Shown one piece after another: positions 1 to 7,082 of a stretch of DNA of 7,466 nucleotides. Positions within the stretch are counted from its first letter, which is position 1; every line of letters begins with the position of its first letter. The stretch comes from Rhodanobacteraceae bacterium. Its GTDB lineage: Bacteria; Pseudomonadota; Gammaproteobacteria; Xanthomonadales; Rhodanobacteraceae. The notes beneath the pieces are model-generated. The model was not told the origin of the DNA. It searched no databases and worked only from the letters and a program-made list of their open reading frames with translations. The stretch lies in NCBI GenBank assembly GCA_025928735.1, contig JAICIW010000098.1, positions 1 to 7,466 of the forward strand. Reading direction: 5' to 3'. A program made the position numbers and the translations under genes.

Positions 1-1198
1 CGGGCAGCCCGTGGCGGCGCATCACGGTCTGGATGGCTTCGGCCAGCACTTCCCAGCTGGCGTCGAGATCGGCCGCGATCCGCTCGGCATTCACTTCCAG
101 TTTGCCGAGGCCTTTCTCCAGCGACGCGAAACCGATCAGCGCGTGACCGAAGGCCTCGCCCAGCGCGCGCAGGGTGGTCGAGTCTGTAAGGTCGCGCTGC
201 CAGCGGCTGATCGGCAGCTTCTCGCTGAAATGCCCGAACAGCGCGTTGGCGACGCCGAAGTTGCCCTCGGCGTTCTCGAAATCGATCGGATTGACCTTGT
301 GCGGCATGGTCGAGGAACCGACTTCACCGGCTTTCAGCTTCTGCCGGAAATAGCCGAGCGAAATGTAGCCCCATACATCGCGTGCGAGATCGACGAGGAT
401 CGTGCCGATGCGGCGTTGCGCGTCACAGATTTCCGCAATGCCATCATGCGGTTCGATTTGCGTGGTGTATTCCTGCCATTGCAGACCCAGCGACTCGACG
501 AATCGCTGCGAGAAACCGCGCCAGTCGATGTCGGGATACGCGATCGTGTGAGCATTGAAGTTGCCGACGGCGCCATTGATCTTGCCGGGAATCTCGATGG
601 CGGCGAGCTGCACGCGCTGGCGTTGCAGGCGCGCGAGCACGTTGGCCATTTCCTTGCCGAGCGTGGTGGGCGACGCGGTCTGGCCGTGGGTGCGCGAAAG
701 CATCGGCAGGTCGGCGTTGGCGTGTGCGAGGTCGCGCAGCTTCGCAATTGTCTTGTCGGCTTCGGCCAGCAGCACGTGCTCGCGCGCGTCGCGCAACATC
801 AAGGCATACGAAAGATTGTTGATGTCTTCCGACGTGCAGGCGAAATGCACGAATTCTTTCGCCTGTTTCAGCGCCGCATCGTCGCCGATGCGTTCCTTGA
901 TGAAATACTCGACCGCCTTGACGTCGTGATTCGTCGTCGCCTCGATCTGCTTGATACGCGCAGCATCGGGGACCGAAAAATCCTCGGCAATCTTCTGCAG
1001 GCTTGCACGCGCCGCGGCCGGAAACGGTGGAAGTTCCGCGATGCCCGTTTCATCGGAAAGCGCGATCAGCCACGCGATCTCCACCGCGACACGCCGGTGC
1101 ATCAGGCCGTATTCGCTGAAGATCGGACGCAAGGCGTCGACTTTGGACGCGTAGCGGCCGTCCAGCGGCGACAAGGCGGTGAGGGGGTCGAGTTGCAT
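1..1198 (-). CDS. purB: Adenylosuccinate lyase, C-terminus cut by window edge
   Basis: PurB is the cytoplasmic purine enzyme that eliminates fumarate from SAICAR (giving AICAR) and from adenylosuccinate (giving AMP). 399 codons are visible from the ATG at 1198. The N-terminus MQLDPLTALSPLDGRYASK is typical of the long proteobacterial form. SRTHGQTASP at residues 168-177 carries the catalytic His171, and GSSTMPHKVNP at residues 294-304 is the superfamily signature with catalytic Ser295. Both fall at the E. coli numbers, so the reading frame and start are secure. The E. coli enzyme is 456 residues, so about 57 C-terminal residues lie beyond position 1. Only a weak GGAA ribosome site precedes the start. 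The gene diverges from fumC. No defects are visible in the part present. Confidence 0.97.
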   Translation of the reverse strand, partial: MQLDPLTALSPLDGRYASKVDALRPIFSEYGLMHRRVAVEIAWLIALSDETGIAELPPFPAAARASLQKIAEDFSVPDAARIKQIEATTNHDVKAVEYFIKERIGDDAALKQAKEFVHFACTSEDINNLSYALMLRDAREHVLLAEADKTIAKLRDLAHANADLPMLSRTHGQTASPTTLGKEMANVLARLQRQRVQLAAIEIPGKINGAVGNFNAHTIAYPDIDWRGFSQRFVESLGLQWQEYTTQIEPHDGIAEICDAQRRIGTILVDLARDVWGYISLGYFRQKLKAGEVGSSTMPHKVNPIDFENAEGNFGVANALFGHFSEKLPISRWQRDLTDSTTLRALGEAFGHALIGFASLEKGLGKLEVNAERIAADLDASWEVLAEAIQTVMRRHGLP

Positions 1199-1224
1199 GC
1201 GGGCGTTCCGTGGTGTCGCGAAAG

Positions 1225-1240
1225 CGGCATTGTAATGCCG
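1225..1240. promoter_or_regulatory. Palindrome in the purB-fumC divergent region
   Basis: The sequence CGGCATTGTAATGCCG is a perfect inverted repeat with 7-base arms around a two-base centre. It sits one base from the TATAAT palindrome. If purB is transcribed from the minus-strand TATAAC at 1253-1248, the hairpin would lie at the very 5' end of the purB message, as a 6-bp stem with a tetraloop. For fumC it would overlap the -35 region, where I see no good TTGACA match. It could be an operator or an RNA stem-loop. It does not resemble the E. coli PurR box (ACGCAAACGTTTGCGT). The palindrome is certain; its role is inferred. Confidence 0.5.
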
Positions 1241-1241
1241 A

Positions 1242-1261
1242 CCGCTCGTTATAATGAGCGG
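1242..1261. promoter_or_regulatory. Probable bidirectional -10 region within a palindrome
   Basis: CCGCTCGTTATAATGAGCGG has 6-base GC-rich arms and a central TTATAA, with one mismatched pair. On the plus strand it contains a perfect TATAAT at 1250-1255, placing a fumC transcript start near 1262 and a leader of roughly 23 bases. On the minus strand it reads TATAAC at 1253-1248, giving purB a leader of roughly 40-45 bases. No convincing -35 box lies at 16-18 bases in either direction, so an activator or an extended contact may be needed. Overlapping back-to-back -10 elements would make the two promoters mutually exclusive. Confidence 0.5.
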
Positions 1262-1284
1262 CTTTCCTGCCGGGATTTTCATCA

Positions 1285-2670
<1,386 letters not shown>

Positions 2671-2705
2671 TCGGGATCAATGCTTGCTGGCGACCGCCCG
2701 CACTG

Positions 2706-2827
2706 TCGTCATTCCGGGGCATCGCTGGCTTCATCGGCGATGAACCCGGAATCGGTGTGTTTCCCCCAAAAGGCGAACGGATTCCGGGTTCCGCCCGCAA
2801 ACAGCGCGGGCGGCCCTGGCATGACGA
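2706..2827. repeat. Dispersed-type palindromic element, CGTCATTCCGG class
   Basis: A 122-bp non-coding element has 7-bp terminal inverted repeats, TCGTCAT at 2706-2712 and ATGACGA at 2821-2827. Inside lies a perfect 12-bp inverted repeat, GAACCCGGAATC (2742-2753) with GATTCCGGGTTC (2780-2791). It is followed by a second stem, CCGCCCGC (2791-2798) with GCGGGCGG (2806-2813). From general knowledge, elements beginning CGTCATTCC and ending in its complement are scattered between genes in Xanthomonadales and other proteobacteria. Only one copy is in this window, so the repetitive nature is inferred. It may cap both convergent transcripts, but no run of T follows the stems. Confidence 0.6.
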
Positions 2828-2834
2828 TAGCCCT

Positions 2835-2899
2835 GTAGGGCGGGTGACAACCCGCCAGCGTCGCAATCGGCGGGATACGCTGCGCTCCTGCCGCCCTAC
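2835..2899. repeat. Second palindromic intergenic element, GTAGGGCGGG class
   Basis: The outer stem is GTAGGGCGG (2835-2843) with CCGCCCTAC (2891-2899), a perfect 9-bp match. A nested hairpin, GGCGGGT (2839-2845) with ACCCGCC (2850-2856), has a GACA tetraloop. A partial GGCGGGA/TCCTGCC pair lies at 2869-2889, so alternative folds compete. This resembles the GTAGGGCGGGTGACAACCCG type of repeat that I recall from many gammaproteobacterial intergenic regions. It begins about eight bases after the previous element ends and stops 25 bases short of the convergent gene's stop codon. It lacks a U-tract and is not a classical terminator. Genome-wide copy number cannot be judged here. Confidence 0.6.
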
Positions 2900-2924
2900 G
2901 CATGGCCGCCGCTGGCCTGGGGAT

Positions 2925-3398
2925 TCACGGGGACTGCGAAGCCGTGGTGCTGGAAGCGTTGTATGCGGCACTGCACTCGATGGTGTCCACTTTCGGCCAG
3001 TTCCACGCGCACCAGCACACGGCGAGCGTCAGCAGGATTTCCACGACGCCGAGCGCCTGATAGAAACGCCACGCGCCGGGCAGCGTGAGCGCCATCACTA
3101 CGCTGTACACAAGGCCCAGTACCAGATTGGTAGCGCGATTCCAGCCGGGTTTCAATACGATGCACGCGATCGGCATCAGGCTGGGAATGGCCATCAGCGC
3201 CGTGGTGCCGAGCAGCACGTTCTGGGTGGTCGGGCCCAATGGCCCCATCCGGCCGTCGAGCATCGACTGCAACGCGCCCGGTACATACAGGCCGAAGTAG
3301 TCGCCATAGATGTAGCAGAAAACTACCGACGCCCACAGCATCGCGAGCTTCAACTGAATGGGTGGCGTGAAGCTCTGCAGGGGGCGTGCTTTGGGCAT
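2925..3398 (-). CDS. Small four-helix membrane protein, DUF6326-like
   Basis: A 157-residue protein with four predicted membrane helices, at about residues 18-36, 60-82, 90-110 and 113-133. The pattern LWASVVFCYIYGDYFGLY, then a loop, then LLGTTALMAIPSLMPI, then NRATNLVLGLVY, then GVVEILLTLAVCWCAWNW fits the layout I recall for DUF6326, a family of unknown function; the assignment is from memory. The C-terminal tail is Ser/Thr/Ala-rich. The ATG at 3398 lies one base after the preceding gene's TGA (tgacATG) and has no strong ribosome site of its own, so translation is probably coupled. A longer reading from 3584 overlaps the upstream gene and has an improbable Ser/Arg/Cys-rich N-terminus. Confidence 0.85.
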   Translation of the reverse strand: MPKARPLQSFTPPIQLKLAMLWASVVFCYIYGDYFGLYVPGALQSMLDGRMGPLGPTTQNVLLGTTALMAIPSLMPIACIVLKPGWNRATNLVLGLVYSVVMALTLPGAWRFYQALGVVEILLTLAVCWCAWNWPKVDTIECSAAYNASSTTASQSP

Positions 3399-3399
3399 G

Positions 3400-4119
3400 T
3401 CAGATACTCGCGGCAGGCAGAGTGGCGGGTGGGCGACGCAAGCTGCGACGCGCGCCGAACACGAGCAACCACAACATGAAGAGGATTTCGACGAATTGCA
3501 GCGGAGCGGAGATACCGGTAACGACATTGTCGAATTGCGGCAGCACCGACCAGGTGATGCTTTGCGCAAGATAGGCGACGCCATTGAGTGCGAGACCCCA
3601 GCCGAAAATCTTCGGCAGGAACGGGGAACGGAATATCAACAGCGCCAGCGGCACCAGCCACAGACCCCAAAGCACCATCGCGGCGCCGATTTCCTGTCCG
3701 TGCAGTTTCAGGAACAACAACGCCAGGGCGTCGCGCTGCGGCTTGTCGAACACGGAAAGAAAGTCCGGGCCGCGCGCAATCAGCAACACCGCGGCGTCAT
3801 TCAACACGTTGAAAAAATAGATGGCGGCTTGCAACACGCCGCCCAGGATCACCGTCAACGTGGCCAGTGTGCGATCGACTTGCGCGAACAGACGATAAAA
3901 CGCGAGCGTCAGAAACAGCATCAGCACGCCCGTGAGCAGGTCCGAGAAGATGCCGAGACGAAACAATCCTTCGTGCGTCAGGATGTTCGACATGGTCGCG
4001 CCGGTGTCGTCGGTGACGAACAATCGCATCGGGATGTAAACGAGCCGGACCGGCGCGGCAATGATCACCAGCAGGTACAACAGGCCGGCAATGCGGGCGT
4101 TCCGGTCGGATGCCGTCAT
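3400..4119 (-). CDS. DUF4386 family integral membrane protein
   Basis: A 239-residue protein with about six membrane helices, roughly at residues 11-33, 54-78, 84-105, 140-163, 168-190 and 203-222. The opening RNARIAGLLYLLVII, the SNILTHEGLFRLGIFSDLL segment (residues 44-62) and the LIFRSPFLPKIFGWGL segment (161-176) are hallmarks of DUF4386, a widespread family with no established function. The start at 4119 overlaps the previous gene's stop as ATGA and puts the family N-terminus in place. An earlier in-frame ATG at 4278 would add an Arg-rich stretch that is only the upstream gene's sequence in another frame. GGAT nine bases upstream may serve as a weak ribosome site. Function in the operon is unknown. 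Confidence 0.9.
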   Translation of the reverse strand: MTASDRNARIAGLLYLLVIIAAPVRLVYIPMRLFVTDDTGATMSNILTHEGLFRLGIFSDLLTGVLMLFLTLAFYRLFAQVDRTLATLTVILGGVLQAAIYFFNVLNDAAVLLIARGPDFLSVFDKPQRDALALLFLKLHGQEIGAAMVLWGLWLVPLALLIFRSPFLPKIFGWGLALNGVAYLAQSITWSVLPQFDNVVTGISAPLQFVEILFMLWLLVFGARRSLRRPPATLPAASI

Positions 4120-4709
4120 CGCCGAGCATCCGGCGTGCTGGCCACGTCGAAGCTGTCGGCGACGTCCTTGCGGCAATCGTCGACATCGTTCGGCGTCAGC
4201 GTGGCATAGGGTTTGAACGCGGGCAGGTTGGCTGCCAGTTGCTGCTGGGCCGCCATCAGTTGCGGCAGGCGCGTGCACAATTGTTCGGAGGCTTGGCGAA
4301 CACTGGCCAGCCGCTTGTTCATGCTGGTTTCGATGGAGTCGTCCGACGCGCCGAACAGCGCCGCGAACACCATCGGCACCACGGCGCGCCTGCCAACCTC
4401 CACGCCTTCGTGGCCGATGGCAATACCCCGTTGCGCGATCCCGATGGACTGCGCGCGGTAGGCCAGCAGCTCATTGCGCTGTTGCGGCGTGATCGCCATG
4501 CGCGTTCCGTCGATCAGGAAATCGCCGCCGGGCGTGATGGCCGCGTCGGGCACGTTCTCGCCCTTCGAAGTGAGCGTGGTGTCTTCCGTCGCGAGTTCTC
4601 GCGAGGTGGCGTCCAGTTCGTTGGCGGCCGTGCGGAAGCTGGCACAGCCAGCAAGCAGGGTCAGGCCACATGCCAGGGTGGCGAGGCACGCGAGTCGAAA
4701 GCGGCTCAT
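4116..4709 (-). CDS. Tandem paralogue 3: predicted lipoprotein, DUF2884/YggN-like
   Basis: A 197-residue predicted lipoprotein. The signal peptide ends in the canonical lipobox LAGC with the lipidated Cys at residue 22 and Ala at +2, which under the usual Lol rule predicts the outer membrane. The mature core contains GDFLIDG...ITPQQR (62-77), a helix with glycines at 95, 99, 102 and 106, LCTRLP with Cys145, PAFKPYAT (163-170) and DDCR with Cys179. It aligns without gaps to the upstream paralogue from residue 62 to 180, about 56 of 119 positions identical by hand count. GGGGAG six bases before the ATG at 4709 supports this start over the longer one at 4790, which would bury the signal peptide. 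A 55-base gap precedes it. The family name is from memory of pattern similarity; the molecular role is unknown. Confidence 0.88.
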   Translation of the reverse strand: MSRFRLACLATLACGLTLLAGCASFRTAANELDATSRELATEDTTLTSKGENVPDAAITPGGDFLIDGTRMAITPQQRNELLAYRAQSIGIAQRGIAIGHEGVEVGRRAVVPMVFAALFGASDDSIETSMNKRLASVRQASEQLCTRLPQLMAAQQQLAANLPAFKPYATLTPNDVDDCRKDVADSFDVASTPDARR

Positions 4710-4764
4710 GTTGAACTCCCCGTGTTGAATTCGGCGAAGGGTCGCGCGGCTTGGGCTCTGACAC

Positions 4765-5403
4765 TCAATCCGATCGATGGTTATCGTCATCGTTCAACGC
4801 ATTCGTTCGGCAGTCGTCGATGTCCTGCCGGGTCATGGTCGCGTAAGGTTTGAACGCGGGCACGTCGGCCGCCAGTTTTTGCTGGCTCGTCATCATCGCG
4901 GGCAGGCGATTGCAAATCTTCACCGCGGCCTCGCGGATGCCGGATGCCTGCGCTTCCACGTGCTGCCGGATCTGCTGGTCGGATTCGCCGGCCAGCACGC
5001 CAGCGATGGCCGCGCCTGCCGCACTCATGCCGAGCGAAGCGCCCTGTTTGCCGATTTCAACGCCTTGTTGGGCCACACCGACGATCTGCTGGCGATAGGC
5101 CAGCATTTCGGTCCGCTGCGCGGGTGTCAGCGGCACGGCCTTGCCGGCAATCAGAAAATCGCCCTGCGGCGTGATCTCGGCCTTCGGCTCGCTGTCGTCA
5201 CCGTTGGAGATACGGATGTTTCTGGTGGCGATCTCCGCGCCGACCTTGTCCATTGCACGGTCGATGGCGCTGGTGATCGGTGTGTCCGGCGATGGGGACG
5301 TGCCGGGTGCCGCCGAGGATGTCGGTGCTTGTCCCGCGCTGCAGGCGCTCAGCAGGGCGAGACTCGATGCGACGGAGAAGACGGAAAGTTTGCGCAAGAT
5401 CAT
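4765..5403 (-). CDS. Tandem paralogue 2: predicted lipoprotein, DUF2884/YggN-like
   Basis: A 212-residue predicted lipoprotein. The lipobox is LSAC with Cys21 and Ser at +2. A Pro/Ser/Thr/Ala-rich linker (about residues 22-45) would hold the core away from the membrane. The core has KAEITPQGDFLIAG (74-87), LTPAQR (92-97), a very glycine-rich helix (glycines at 114, 118, 121, 125, 130, 135, 139), ICNRLP with Cys164, PAFKPYAT (182-189) and DDCR with Cys198. The start at 5403 overlaps the preceding stop as ATGA, and no strong ribosome site is seen, which suggests translational coupling. The same frame stays open to 7008 upstream, but that extension only shadows other genes. The protein ends in an acidic Asp/Asn tail. 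Function is unknown; position implies a partner of the ABC transporter. Confidence 0.88.
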   Translation of the reverse strand: MILRKLSVFSVASSLALLSACSAGQAPTSSAAPGTSPSPDTPITSAIDRAMDKVGAEIATRNIRISNGDDSEPKAEITPQGDFLIAGKAVPLTPAQRTEMLAYRQQIVGVAQQGVEIGKQGASLGMSAAGAAIAGVLAGESDQQIRQHVEAQASGIREAAVKICNRLPAMMTSQQKLAADVPAFKPYATMTRQDIDDCRTNALNDDDNHRSD

Positions 5404-6068
5404 GGCTGGCTCGATGCGGAGGAGTCGGAATCGTTGGTCTTGCCGGTTTGTCGTGACGCTTCGTGGCGCATCGAGGCGTCGGAGCCGGTGTCTGCCTGCA
5501 TTGAGTAACTGCGTGACGTCGATGTGACTTTGCGGCCGGCCGCGTACGTCGTGGTGCGGGTTATCTTGCACTGCACTTGGTCGCTGGATGCATAGGGCTT
5601 GAACGCGGGAATCTGATCCGCGAGCGTCTTCTGGGTGGCGCCCAGTGCGTTGACGTCGTCGCACAGCGCATCGGCTGCGGCTTCGATGCTCTGCGATTGG
5701 GTGTCCAGTTGTTTGTCGGCCGTGGACGAGTCGCCATGGAAGATCGCACGGACCGTTGCGCCGATGCTGTGCGTGGCCATTTGCACGCCTTGTTTTCCCA
5801 CCGCCTTGCCGGAGTCCATGACGTCGCGTGCCTGCAGGTAGTAATGTTTGAGCAGTTGCCGTTGTGTGGGCGTGACCGTGACGGCGTTGCCATCGATGCT
5901 GAGGCCGCCATCGCGACCAATGTGGGCATCGGGATGCGCCAATGCGTGCACCACGATGCCGTTCGAATCGAAGGTGATGCTGTTGCCGAGCGTGTTGATG
6001 CCGGGCGAGCAGTCGGCCAGTGCCGCGGTGATCAGAATGGCGCCTGCGAGGGTCAGTGTTGTCTTCAT
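5400..6068 (-). CDS. Tandem paralogue 1: secreted DUF2884/YggN-like protein
   Basis: A 222-residue exported protein and the most diverged of the three. The N-terminal signal reads MKTTLTLAGA ILITAALADC. Cys20 sits where a lipobox would be, but the -1 residue is Asp, which is not accepted in normal lipoboxes; ALA just before it could instead be a signal peptidase I site. The core has GGLSIDG (54-60), VTPTQR (65-70), glycines at 87, 91 and 94, LCDDVN with Cys136, PAFKPYA (154-160) and Cys167 in VQCK. Unlike its paralogues it carries a further 55-residue tail rich in Ser, Thr, Arg and Asp after Cys167. GGGAG six bases upstream supports the start at 6068. It follows the permease by 24 bases. Molecular function is unknown. 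Confidence 0.88.
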   Translation of the reverse strand: MKTTLTLAGAILITAALADCSPGINTLGNSITFDSNGIVVHALAHPDAHIGRDGGLSIDGNAVTVTPTQRQLLKHYYLQARDVMDSGKAVGKQGVQMATHSIGATVRAIFHGDSSTADKQLDTQSQSIEAAADALCDDVNALGATQKTLADQIPAFKPYASSDQVQCKITRTTTYAAGRKVTSTSRSYSMQADTGSDASMRHEASRQTGKTNDSDSSASSQP

Positions 6069-6092
6069 GACTTTCTCCCGAGCGAGGGGTGA

Positions 6093-7082
6093 TCAGGCTT
6101 CGTCGCGCCAGCGGCGGAACCAGATCGCGGCGGCGATCAGGGCGATGCCGACCGCGGCCCCGATCCACATTTCGGGCATGGCGAACGCGCGCCCCATGGA
6201 CCCGAAGCTGATCGCGCCCAGTTGGTCGCCGTCGATGAAGTTCACGCCGTGCGAAACCGCGTCGGGCGCGATCCAGCTTGCCGGAACCACGCTGAGCAAG
6301 GCGCGCCCGACCAGGTCGCCCCAGAAAAACCGGGTGTCGATGTTTGGCAGGCCCAGCAGGCCGACCCAGAAGTTCAGCACGCCGGCCACGATCGGGATCA
6401 CCACCGCCCACAGGAACGGCTTGCTGCGCACCGCCGCCGACCACATCAGCAGCCAGCCGACCGTAGGCAGCGCCCACACCGCATCCACCGGGATCATGGC
6501 CAACAGATGCACCCACAACGCGAACGGCTCGGTGTGCGCCCACAGCAGCCCGAATGGATTCACGCCGTGCGCCAGGAACCAGCCACTGACGATGATCTGG
6601 GCGCCGATGTAGCCGGCCAGCGTCACCAGCATCGCGATCACCGGCGCGATGAAGATCGCGGCGATCACCTTGGAGAGCACCGTCGAGGTGTCGGAAACCG
6701 GCAACGATTTCCAGAACAGGATGCTGCGATCGCGGCGGTCGTCGTACAGTGCGCCCAGCAGGTAGAAGAACACCACGAAGAACTGCACCACCCCGGTGAT
6801 GAAGGCGAACAGCAGCATCGTGGCGTCGAGCGCCTTGACCAGTTGGCCGATGTCGTGGGCGGAGGCACTGCGCAGCATTTCGCTGAGATTGGCGGCGCCC
6901 ATGTGCACGGACATGTTGACGCCCATGCGGGCCCGGAACACTTCCCCGGCGATGATGCCGAGGATGGTAATGCCCAGGATCACCCCGGCCGCAGTGACCT
7001 GCGCCCACAGGAATCCTCGCCGCGATTCCCAGTACTCGCGTTTCAGCAACCAGGCAAACGGCGATTTCAAAATCGCGTTCAT
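6093..7082 (-). CDS. ABC-2 type transporter permease
   Basis: A 329-residue inner-membrane permease with about six membrane spans, roughly at residues 26-48, 87-113, 135-166, 186-217, 223-245 and 303-322. A periplasmic loop probably lies between the first two spans. After the second span comes the cytoplasmic motif LYDDRRDRSILFWKSLP (112-128), characteristic of ABC-2 exporters in which this loop contacts the ATPase. No permease-ATPase fusion is seen. The ATG at 7082 overlaps the ATPase stop as ATGA and has AAGGA eight bases upstream. With the preceding ATPase it should form an exporter of the 2+2 subunit type. The substrate cannot be inferred; relatives include peptide, drug and envelope-component exporters, often under a GntR-type regulator, which would lie outside this window. 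Confidence 0.92.
   Translation of the reverse strand: MNAILKSPFAWLLKREYWESRRGFLWAQVTAAGVILGITILGIIAGEVFRARMGVNMSVHMGAANLSEMLRSASAHDIGQLVKALDATMLLFAFITGVVQFFVVFFYLLGALYDDRRDRSILFWKSLPVSDTSTVLSKVIAAIFIAPVIAMLVTLAGYIGAQIIVSGWFLAHGVNPFGLLWAHTEPFALWVHLLAMIPVDAVWALPTVGWLLMWSAAVRSKPFLWAVVIPIVAGVLNFWVGLLGLPNIDTRFFWGDLVGRALLSVVPASWIAPDAVSHGVNFIDGDQLGAISFGSMGRAFAMPEMWIGAAVGIALIAAAIWFRRWRDEA

Noticed and set aside
2791..2899. GC-rich hairpins as intrinsic terminators for fumC or the operon
   Set aside because: Stems are strong, but no run of T follows on either strand, so I list them only as repeat elements.
2896..3336. 146-codon minus-strand frame in another phase of the DUF6326-like gene
   Set aside because: The competing frame gives a coherent four-helix membrane protein coupled to the previous gene; this one gives an Arg/His-rich product and runs into the repeat.
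2757..3479. 240-codon plus-strand frame over the repeats and the DUF6326-like gene
   Set aside because: It starts inside a repeat element, runs antisense to a well-supported membrane protein gene and has no recognisable domain.
3358..4209. 283-codon plus-strand frame rich in Gln, Arg and His
   Set aside because: It is antisense to the DUF4386 gene. The Gln/His/Arg bias is what antisense hydrophobic codons produce.
4116..5403. Possible immunity or toxin-antitoxin function for the small lipoproteins
   Set aside because: No toxin domain, nuclease motif or matching partner is seen; the signal peptides and tandem paralogy fit envelope proteins better.
4204..5609. Three 20-base near-repeats as a CRISPR-like or regulatory repeat array
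   Set aside because: They lie in frame within three paralogous genes at the codons for PAFKPYA and are hundreds of bases apart; shared ancestry explains them.
4765..7008. 747-codon minus-strand open frame
   Set aside because: Only its last 213 codons are real (paralogue 2). The rest runs out of frame through paralogue 1 and the permease and is low-complexity Arg/His/Gly/Pro sequence.
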